A DNA stretch of 64,000 bases from Asterella californica (taxonomy: Eukaryota; Streptophyta; Marchantiopsida; Marchantiales; Aytoniaceae): the NCBI GenBank assembly GCA_036924285.1, contig JAYKYS010000007.1, forward strand, positions 6,324,001-6,388,000, read 5' to 3'. Shown here piece after piece: positions 56,380 to 64,000 of the stretch; positions within the stretch are counted from its first letter, which is position 1; every line of letters starts with the position of its first letter. Made by a program: the position numbers and the translations under genes. The notes under the pieces were generated by a model. That model ran no database searches and was not told where the DNA came from. It was given only the letters and a program-made list of their open reading frames with translations.

Positions 56380-56835
56380 AATAAGGTTTACAGTGGGAAG
56401 AGACTCTTAAAGGAGCTGATGCGATGAGACCTAAATCTTCATCTAGTCGTGTCAACATTCTACTCCGTTTTGGACCTTTGGTTTGACAATACGTGGCATG
56501 TATTTCAGAAGTCTACGTTGGTATGCTTTGGCAGCATGATGTTAAGATTCTGTACATCCGAAGTAGTGAAAAGGATCGCATCGCTCTCGATTTTGTTGGC
56601 TGCATGCTGGTCGAGTTGACCGTCCAGAGTTCGAAAGAAACGATTCCATTATGCTAGTGAAACGGATCTCTTGATCATCATTGAGCCGTTCCAGTACAAG
56701 ATGAAACATGAAGGAGGAGGATTAAAATCACGAGGTCTTAATCTCTCGCGTAAACATTACAGTCGATTCTACGATAAAAGCAAACATATCCATCTAGCCT
56801 GCGATAAACATTCTAGTAGAGAAATAGCTAAATGA
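56380..56835. other. No recognisable gene
   Basis: Unique-looking DNA between the A3 fragment and the copia LTR. Short frames only. Confidence 0.45.
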
Positions 56836-57066
56836 TGTTAAAGATAATGTCTTGGTTTAGACTTCAGTCACTCTTAGTCCTACTAGGTTCAGTCACCTCT
56901 ACAGTCACCTCAGTCTCTCTATGACTGATGACTGACTAGTGACTGATCTCTTGTCCATAGGTTAGAGTATATAACAACTCCCTCTTGGAAGATGATGAGA
57001 CGATTGATCTCTTTACTTATATCTCTTCTACAAGAGAGAATATTTATTATATTTGGTTCTCTAATA
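56836..57066 (+). repeat. 5' LTR of a Ty1/copia element (231 bp)
   Basis: Starts TGTTAAAGATAATG and ends TTCTCTAATA (an original CA end with C to T), followed at once by a primer site. It includes an AT-rich promoter stretch with 'gagtatataac' near 56967. The 3' LTR is missing because the element is cut off at 60636. Confidence 0.8.
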
Positions 57067-57078
57067 TGGTATCGGAGC
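57067..57078 (+). other. Primer binding site, initiator Met tRNA type
   Basis: TGGTATCGGAGC directly follows the LTR. It matches the common plant copia site TGGTATCAGAGC (complement of the initiator Met tRNA 3' end) except for one base. Confidence 0.85.
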
Positions 57079-57181
57079 TCAAGTTAGAGCATTAGCAAAG
57101 AGATTGAAGAACCAGAGAGTGAAAAAGGCATAAAATGAGCACACCATCTTAAACAAAAAAGAGAGAAAAAGAGCGAATGTT

Positions 57182-57428
57182 TTTGGTCAAAACATCTTTG
57201 ACTGCATTTTTGGAGGTGAAAGAGATCGAATTTGGCAATTCTAAGAGTTCTTCTGGCCTAAGAAATGCTCCACCTTTACGTAAGGATTTCAGAAGGAGCT
57301 TTCTAACGGTTCCACTTTTGACCTAATCGGAGCTCGTATAAGAAAGTTACACTTTGGCAAAATCTTGGTCAACGCAACTTTGATTGTGTTTTTGAAGGTC
57401 TTAACGATCGGATTTGACGTTTCTGAGA
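57182..57428 (+). repeat. Repeated 65-bp block in the copia leader
   Basis: 57182-57246 ('tttggtcaaaacatctttga' on to 'ctaagag') recurs diverged at 57364-57428 ('cttggtcaacgcaactttga' on to 'ctgagat'). It lies in the untranslated leader between primer site and gag. Confidence 0.6.
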
Positions 57429-57540
57429 TTTTTGATATGCTTGATTGGATTGTAAGGGATAATAATATAGACACTACTTCCACCTCCATAACCACTTTGG
57501 GAAGTTTCGGATTTTTCTCAACTACTTTATATTCTGTCAA

Positions 57541-58205
57541 TGACTAACATTAGTGATAACTTGCTTCATGATCAATTCTCAGGTTTTTGTTTGTTGGAGT
57601 GGTTGAACTTCAAAGTCTCGTGTAGAACTTCCTCGCTTATTCTCCCAATGCTCATTGTGTCTAGATTGCGGATCTTGAGGTCTACCATGTTTCTGATGTC
57701 TCCTCTTGGAGAAGAAAGTAACATCAGTGGTAGTTGCTTGAGTGGACTTGGTCTCGATGTTCATAACTTCTTGCAAAGCTAGTGCTTGCAGTTCTTCGAA
57801 TGTGACAAGCTCCTTACGTACATCCATAGCTTTGAAAAATGCTCGTATGGTTCTGATAAATTCTGGAGCACTATCAATACCAAGTCGTCATCGTTTATAG
57901 TCCCACCCAGATTCTTCAATTGTTGTACCAGACCTTTCATTGTATTCAAATGCTCTTCGAGTGAAATACATGCAGCCATTTGCAAAGTATTCAACTTTCT
58001 GCGAAGCATCCTCTTCCTCCCTCGGGCTGCTCCTTCGTGTTTTTTTGGTGAATGTATCCCAAGCCTCTTTTGAAGTTTTAGCCTCCAAGATATCTAAGAC
58101 TTCAGAGCCTTTGATAGTCATCTTGACTAATGGCAAGTGCTTGTTGATCTCGTTTATTCCAAGATTTGACGGTTGCTGGTGATCCAAGAGGTCTCTCTTC
58201 ATCAC
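57541..58205 (-). pseudogene. gag: Copia gag segment in inverted orientation
   Basis: Minus strand pieces read INEINKHLPLVKMTIKGSEV, TSKEAWDTFTKK, RRKLNTLQMAACISLEEHLN, TMKGLVQQLKNLGGTINDDD and LVLIVLQNLSEPYEHFSKLW, the UBN2-type capsid domain of plant copia Gag. The LTR, primer site, protease, integrase and RT around it all point the other way, so this 0.66-kb block is inverted. The N-terminal part of gag is missing. Frames break near 58010 and 57820. The zinc knuckle region (58230-58330, plus strand) is outside the inversion. Confidence 0.8.
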
Positions 58206-58229
58206 CTAGCACAATGCCCACCAGTCTTA

Positions 58230-58620
58230 ATTCTGGAAGATGGCCTAAACCTTGAAACACCATATTGGATAATTTGTGGTGTCCAACTTATCGCGTTTGA
58301 TCAACGTTCAAACACCAACAAAGGTAACTTCGTACAGATATCTGATCATGACGAGAAGCTTTTCTTCACTACCGTGTATACAGATGTTCATGACTAACAA
58401 TGGTGGATTGATTTTGGAGCATCGAACCACATCAGATCAAAGAAGGAGTGGTTCCAAGATTTTCATCCTCTGAATGGACCAGAGATACAACTGGGTGATG
58501 ATAAGAGATATCAAGTCAAGGGGGAAGGAAACATCTGTATCAAGCTTCCTTCGAGTCAGATCAGAACCATTGGAGGTGTTTGGTTTGTACTTGATGTGGT
58601 CACAATCTGTTAAGTTTTGG
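58230..58620 (+). pseudogene. Copia zinc-knuckle and protease remnant
   Basis: A degenerate knuckle (YWIICGVQLIAFDQ) leads, through DHDEKLFFTTVYTDVHD and a frame change, to WWIDFGASNHIRSKKEWFQD, the copia protease site with D-F-G where D-S-G is usual, then GDDKRYQVKGEGNICIKLPS. It would process Gag-Pol; inactive here. Confidence 0.75.
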
Positions 58621-58779
58621 TAAACTTGCTGCAAGTGGATTTCAACTCTCATTTGAAGCACAAGGATGTTCCATTCTCGACCAAGGATCTGTGATAGCCA
58701 CAGGGCTGAAGGTTGTCCGCTTGTATGAATTACAAGCCTTATCTTTGGTTGCTCCAGTTCTAGCTGCTGTAACAGATAC

Positions 58780-59600
58780 AAGTCAATTATGGCATCTTCA
58801 ACTTGGACACTTACATTATCAGAAAATGTGAAAGTTGTTCCATGAGGATTTAACACTTGGTGTTTCCAAATTGATCTCTGTTAACATCCCGTGTGAAGTT
58901 TGTCTCAAATCTAAGTAGACCCGAAGGAAGTTCTTCAATTCTACTACAACACAAGCAACAAAAATCCTTCAACTAGTACATACATATCTCTGTGGACTTA
59001 CTAAGACTATTTTGCTTGAGGTTCTAAGTACTTCATGCTAGTTATTGATGATTTTTTGAGATATATTTGGATTTTCTTCTTGTTAAGAAAGTATTAAGCA
59101 CTTTCACATCTTCAAAAGCTTGTTAACAGAGTGGAACGACAAACTAGACAGCTTAGTGAAGAGTCTACGAAGTGATAGAGGAGGAGAATTCACTCCCAGG
59201 GCTTTTGACAAATATTTTGCTGAGAAAAGAATACTGCGGCAGCTGACTACGATGTACACGCCTCAGCAAAATGGAGTGGTAACTGAAGAACAGAACTGTC
59301 GTGGAGATGTCGGCAAGACTTCTCATTGAGCAAGATCTTCCGAAAGATCTTTGGGCTGAAGCTATGAGTACCGCAGTATTCACAACGATTTATGTTCTGA
59401 ACAAAAGTCCAACAAATGCTGTTCATAACAAAACTCCATTCAAGCTTTCACATGGAAGAAACCAGACCTCTTTAACTTATGAAATTTTGGCTGTAAAGCA
59501 TATGCTAGAACTCCTCAAAAACTGCTCCAAAAGTTTGATAATAGATCTCATATCTGCACATTCATTGGATATCCAGCAAGAGAAAAAGGATATATGCTCT
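58780..59600 (+). pseudogene. Copia integrase remnant
   Basis: The GAG-pre-integrase domain reads LWHLQLGHLHYQKM and CEVCLKSK (zinc-binding His/Cys), then a core with YFMLVIDDFLRYIWIF, RSDRGGEFTPRAFDKYFAEK and YTPQQNGVVTEE. The first Asp, second Asp and Glu are present, but stops lie at 58827, 58915 and in several other places, and frames shift near 59100 and 59300. The following piece (ARLLIEQDLPKDLWAEAMST, YVLNKSPTNAVHNKTPFKL) is the usual copia integrase C-terminal part. Confidence 0.82.
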
Positions 59601-60636
59601 TGAGTGATGCAGAAAGATCATGATGCGGTGAATTTCTCTCCATCTCGAAATTCACAGCATCATCTTTCTGATCTGCCACCTCTCTCAGTCCAAACATCTA
59701 CTTCAGAGAATCATGGAGAAGAAGCTCAGCAAGAACCACCACCTACACAAGTTGAAGTTACTGATTCTGGTCCAACTACAGCAGATTCGCCTCTGATACA
59801 CCAGACTACTTTCGATTCGGAATTTTTTTGCTCAACCAAGGAGACCCATCAGAATAAAGAAGATTCCTGCAAGGCTAGAGGATTGTATTCTCATGGCTGA
59901 AGCTCAAGGTGATGGAGAAACTATTTCATTCGAGGACGCTTTCAGTAAAGATCAATGGAGACGTACAATGGAGGAAGAATATTATGCATTACTAAAAAAT
60001 GAAACATGGAGTCTAGTACCTCTTCTATCTAATATGAAAGCACTTGGCTGTAAGTGGATTTATAAGATCAAGAGACATGCGGATGGATCTATTGAGAGAT
60101 ACAAGGCTCGTCTTGTTGCAAAAGGCTACTTGCAGACTGCGGGAGAGGATTTCAAGAGACCTTCACTCATGTGGTAAAACTCAACTCCATTCGAGTTCTT
60201 TTTGCCCTTGCGAAACTGCATGGTTGGAAATGTCTACAAATGGATGTCAAGAATGCATTTCTTAATGAGATTCTTCAAGAAGATATCTACTTGCAGCAAC
60301 CACTTGGATTTGTTCGTAGAGGAGGTGAACAATTAGTGTGCAAGCTACATAGACATTGTATGGCCTCAAACAAGCTCCAAGAGCTTGGTACACAAGAATG
60401 ATAATATCCGGAAGTAATCAAGGAGGAGTACAGAAAATTCAACAAGCTCTATTGCAAGACTTTGATATGAAGGATCTAGGACTTCTCAACTTCTGTCTCG
60501 GAGTTCAGTTGTTGGAAGACAACGACATGATGTATCTCACTCAAGCAAGATACACTGAAAGTATACTTCAGGATTTTCAGATGGAGAAGTGCAAGTTTGC
60601 GCTTACTCCAATTGTTATCTCTAAGGAGTTCAATGT
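59601..60636 (+). pseudogene. pol: Copia reverse transcriptase, active site deleted
   Basis: After a Pro/Ser-rich linker the RT begins FSKDQWRRTMEEEYYALLKN, then ALGCKWIYKIKRHADGSIER, YKARLVAKGYLQ, and LQMDVKNAFLNEILQEDIYL with the first catalytic Asp. At about 60390-60402, LYGLKQAPRAWY jumps to MIISGSNQGGVQ: the roughly 70 residues that include the YVDD box are deleted. LLQDFDMKDLGLLNFCLGVQ follows. The element ends at 60636, where the A4 LTR is inserted; its RNase H and 3' LTR are not in the window. Confidence 0.88.
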
Positions 60637-62656
60637 TGTCGTGTCGGATATTGTGTGAAGGATGTCCAGGAAAACGCGAGGTTCCTGACTGTGGAGATGT
60701 TGTGTGCTGAAACAGAGACAAGACAGAAAAAAACAATCACAAAAACGAACGCTGCGATATATACCAACTCCAAATGTATGTACACTGTCAGTTCTTTCTC
60801 CTAAGAGCACAGAACTGAAAAACAGACCAGAGCGGTCTGTAACCTGCTTCAAAGCCCTTAAAAACAACCCTTGAATCACAACCTTGACCCAAAAACACCG
60901 AAGCGTAGCTCAAAGCAAGAGAAACTTCCCTTTGCTAACAAGCAGAGCCACAGCAGTATCACGCGATCCAAACCCAAGTCCAAACCACATCCATGTACAA
61001 GTTCTTAGCTAAAGCTAGCTACCACAAGCTGTAAATAGCCAACCAGAACTCTAACGAACTCAAAAGAGCAAAACCCGTAGCAAAGAAACCGAAAAAAGTC
61101 TATCTGTGAACTTCTTCCTTTCGCCGAACGGACTTCAGATGTCGAAAGGGTCTTCTCCGCTGACTTCGTTAACCCAAGAAACCTTCAGATCCGACTCCCA
61201 GCAGCTGAGATATCGCCGATTCTTTATCGCAGGTGACCGAACCTCCAAAAACTCCTCCCTGCGGCTTAAAACCGCACACACCTCACAAACGGATCGTCTA
61301 AACTGATATCCGTCTTCTCTGACAGATATATCTAGCTATCCTGAACCCAACGAGACTCCAAACAAGTCGTTTGGAGTTCCCCTTGCAAAATCACACGAGA
61401 AATTTGGCCACAAGTTGCAAAAAACTGACGTAAATCGACTCCCTACGGCTCAAACTCGCTCACCACACCCAAACCAACAATCCAATTTATGTACTGTCTT
61501 CTCCTATGAGTAGATGAAGACTCCCTGATCGCGTAGGCACCAAGAATGAAAAGCTTGGCTCACCGATCGCGAAGAACAACCCAATCTCAAGTTGCAGGCG
61601 GATGAAAATCTGACGTAAGCGCTTCCCTGAGAGCCAATTTCACTCAAATCTCCTGAACCGCTCAATGAAACTTCGTATTGTCTTCAATTTCATGTAGAAC
61701 TCGGTGTTTTTGATCCCGATGGATCCAAGACAGCAAGTTTAGACTCTAGAACGGCCCGAACGGTCCAACTCTCCTTCACAGATAACTAAAAATCTCAAAA
61801 CTGCTTCCTGCGTCTCAATTTCTCTCAGTACGCACTCTCCGATCCGTCTCTTCCAAAACCGTTTGAACCAATGCGTAGCCTACACAGATCTGAACCCAAC
61901 GACGCCTTGCGCGCTTGCATTGGACTCTTAAATCTCCCGAACCGTCTGTTGACAGATCGTAGACGCAAGCTAGCCTCTAAACTGCCCCCTTATCACAGTC
62001 TCTGTACGTACGAAGTTCTGTGATAATAATATGAAGCAGGCCCCTTGCATCTTTGATATAACGCCTGTAGCCTCAAATACCCAGGCAGCAAGTAACTAGG
62101 GCCTAGCTTGATTTTATCTTCTTTCGAATCACATAACTTCTTCACTAGATGTCCAAACGAAGTAAACGAGATGCCCATGAAAAGATGACAACGAGCTCTA
62201 CCCATCTATGCGATAAAAGTGAAGATCCGAAGTTGTGCCAAAAGCTCGTAAGCTAGGGACTAGCTTGTTTTCTCCATCTTTCGAGTCCTGTAACTTCTCC
62301 ACTAGGCGTCCAAACGAAGTAGACAAAGTGTCTATGGAATGCTGACAAGGAGCTCTATCCACTGATGCGATGAAAACGAAGATCCGAAATGGTGCCAAAA
62401 GCCCGTAAGCTGAGGCCTAGCTTGCTTTCTCCATCTTTCGAGTCTTGTAACTTCTCCACAAGGCGTCCAAACGAAGTAGACGAAGTGTCTATGGAGTGCT
62501 GACAAGGAGCTGTATCCACTGATGCGATGAAAGTGGAGATCCGAAATGGTGTCAAAAGTCTGTAAGCAGGGGCTTAGCTTGTCTTCTCATGAGTGTCTTT
62601 GGAACGACAAGCATCGAAATTTGAATTTCAGGTAGGAGCCGATCCACGACACGACA
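60637..62656 (-). repeat. 3' LTR of Ty3/gypsy copy A4 (2020 bp)
   Basis: On the minus strand it starts TGTCGTGTCG at 62656 and ends CGACACGACA at 60637, a perfect 10-bp inverted end pair. It is the same length as the A2 LTR and collinear with it. Its minus-strand 3' end sits directly against copia coding sequence, so the copia element was the insertion target. TATATAT lies at 60757-60763. Confidence 0.92.
62104..62574 (-). repeat. Three 157-bp tandem units in the A4 LTR
   Basis: 'tagcttg' occurs at 62104, 62261 and 62418 and 'tagctt' at 62575, exactly 157 bp apart, matching the A2 array in unit and copy number. Confidence 0.9.
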
Positions 62657-62672
62657 TCCACCCCCTCCAAAC
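62657..62672 (-). other. Polypurine tract of copy A4
   Basis: Minus-strand GTTTGGAGGGGGTGGA immediately before the LTR start. Confidence 0.8.
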
Positions 62673-63311
62673 TTGTGCATCCTCCAGTATGCACCAGAGA
62701 TACCAACTAAGGAGTGGATCGGCACGCACACTCGTTCTCATGTTGTCATCCTCCCTCTCATTTCAATAAATCTCATCCTCAAGTCTGCAACCTGATCGCC
62801 ATCTTGAAGTTACAACTCGGTCATGATCCCTCCTAGATCCATGCTCATCGCATCTCTTCTCCAACCTCTCATCCTATCACCCCTTCTAAATATCTACATC
62901 TCGAAGACATAGAAGCAGTGAACCATCATATCATTGAAACGCTTCCCATCCACTTAGCTGAACCTCATCGTCGAGGTTTGTGACCCAAGTGTCGTAGTAG
63001 ACATCATCCCAATCATCATCGCATATCACTGTAACCCTCAACCTCAAGTCTGTATATGCCATCGTAATATCCAACTCTTCTTTTCTGTTCTCTGAAAAAA
63101 GGAACCACACTGCTGCAACCAAAATCTTCAACTGCAATCAACATTATCTCGTTGTACATGGTATCCTCCTCAACCATCCACTCTTCTTCTGAAAATCTTT
63201 ACAACCTCCCAAGCCTCATCCTCCCAACTCTAATCACATGTAAACCTTCACAACTTCTCAAACATAATCACCTTCAGCAATGGCTTCTCTCTTGTAAGCC
63301 ATCCTTACCCA
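62673..63311 (-). pseudogene. Residual internal region of A4 with no pol
   Basis: About 640 bp separate the gag stop from the LTR. The LTR-proximal part matches the A2 pre-LTR spacer. The rest holds a short frame (62931-63137, AVWFLFSENRKEELDITMAY) and Asp/Glu-rich DNA that may be leftover gag or protease flank. Protease, RT, RNase H and integrase, several kilobases in A1/A2, are absent. Confidence 0.6.
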
Positions 63312-64000
63312 TCATCCTATACCCGTAACCTCCAAAGCATCCATCCACTCTCCTTCGCCCTCAGCATGTCCATCCTTGATGATGTCAATGTAGGCATCAT
63401 GGACTTCCCTTGTAGTCGCACCCAAGACCTCCCGTAAAATGAATCTAACCTTGACATCTTGAATGCGCTCTTCCCAACCTCCATTCACATCCATCATTGT
63501 ACCAATATCTGATCGTTGTATGTCTGCAACTTGATCACGCATATCTACTATCTGCACGTCAACCATCTCCTCCGGTTGTGAAGGATCGTCCTCCATTGCA
63601 TGTTCAGGAAGAATAGTTTCATGTTGAACCTTATCCTCCCCAGCTTGCTTCCCTGAAGATGTCTCTTCTTGTCTTTTTTTCTTGCTCTGCATCATGGATG
63701 CAGTATCCAACTTGAGCTTGTCTGGATCCACGTGCTCACCCAAATTATCCATATGGAGATCATGCTCAATCTCCTCCACCCGAGCACCATAACTTGTAGC
63801 TTCGATAGCTACAACTGCATGTGTCGCAAGATAATCATCCACAAACTTCTTCATCCCTCCTTTACCAACGTTGGCTTGAAAGAGAGTACCCGTACTTGTG
63901 AATGCAACCTTTCCATCCTCCCAAGAAATTACTTCTCGTTGCAAAGACTCTGCGAAGTCGATGCAATCGTCCCGTTGATGATCAGTATCATCACACCACA
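63312..64000 (-). CDS. gag: Open gag C-terminal part of copy A4 (partial at window end)
   Basis: Minus strand, open from the window edge to the stop at 63312, about 229 codons. At the very edge WCDDTDHQRDDC is the CCHC zinc knuckle, with its first Cys outside the window. Then AESLQREVISWEDGKVAF (A1 has a stop near ISW), NVGKGGMKKFVDDYLATHAV, a Lys-rich patch, and VRFILREVLGATTREVHDAY matching A1 near 2950. It is the only A-family gag here without an interruption in the visible part, so it may still be translated. It would bind element RNA and build particles. Confidence 0.8.
   Translation of the reverse strand, partial: WCDDTDHQRDDCIDFAESLQREVISWEDGKVAFTSTGTLFQANVGKGGMKKFVDDYLATHAVVAIEATSYGARVEEIEHDLHMDNLGEHVDPDKLKLDTASMMQSKKKRQEETSSGKQAGEDKVQHETILPEHAMEDDPSQPEEMVDVQIVDMRDQVADIQRSDIGTMMDVNGGWEERIQDVKVRFILREVLGATTREVHDAYIDIIKDGHAEGEGEWMDALEVTGIG

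Noticed and set aside
1..64000. tRNA, rRNA or organelle-derived genes
   Set aside because: I scanned for T-loop/acceptor motifs and for rRNA blocks and found none that hold up.

Overview
The window is nuclear DNA of a land plant. It holds one clear cellular gene, an intronless EXORDIUM (PHI-1)-family secreted protein at 44244-45293 (-). Most of the rest is layered, decayed LTR retrotransposons of both superfamilies. Repeat style, base composition and protein flavour make me think of a bryophyte, most likely a liverwort of the Marchantia type. That placement is inference; the sequence does not prove it.

Layout. (1) 1-15593: three nested or adjacent Ty3/gypsy remnants. Copy A1 (+, 1-5604) has a partial 5' LTR, primer binding site, gag, protease, RT and RNase H. 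Element M (-, 5605-11285) has a complete 1360-bp 3' LTR and a nearly full but mutated pol. Copy A2 (+, 11286-15593) has RNase H, integrase, a 2020-bp LTR, a primer binding site and the start of a second gag. (2) 15594-20570: an old LTR fragment, small repeats and a minus-strand Ty3/gypsy ruin of a different family (gag/protease at 19802-20582; RNase H, integrase and a PHD finger at 16980-18890), interrupted by an AT-rich candidate LTR. (3) 20571-28796 (+) and 34795-37400 (-): copies of a repeat saturated with the hexamer GAAGAC/GTCTTC. It encodes a coiled-coil protein that I do not recognise. (4) 28797-34794: a dispersed 170-bp repeat, AT-rich DNA, a hairpin, and orphan or decayed ORFs. (5) 37460-38835 (-): an LTR related to M with a scrap of integrase tail, then AT-rich DNA with direct repeats and a long hairpin up to about 43.4 kb. 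(6) 43985-45480: the EXORDIUM gene with its polyadenylation signal. (7) 45480-53660: largely single-copy-looking DNA with no gene I can name, including a recent 187-bp tandem duplication. (8) 53660-55790: third A-family LTR and gag start (A3, +). (9) 56836-60636: a Ty1/copia element (+) with a 231-bp LTR, part of its gag inverted and the RT active-site block deleted. (10) 60637-64000: A-family element A4 on the minus strand, inserted in the copia pol. It has a 2020-bp LTR and a long open gag but no pol between them.

How the parts relate. A1-A4 are one Ty3/gypsy family. It is defined by LTR ends TGTCGTGTCG...CGACACGACA, a TATATA box about 110-125 bp before the LTR end, a primer site beginning TGGTGAACTCGACGTGA and, where visible, three 157-bp tandem units in the LTR. 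M is a distant relative sharing the same pol type. A4 looks youngest, with an open gag and intact LTR ends. Repeated Trp-to-stop changes (TGG to TGA or TAG) suggest deamination of methylated cytosine.

Most interesting items: a PHD finger encoded just downstream of a Ty3/gypsy integrase; the GAAGAC-saturated repeat family; a gag-only derivative; and a copia element carrying an inverted gag. No tRNA, rRNA or CRISPR was found. Nearly all domain calls rest on motif recognition by eye.
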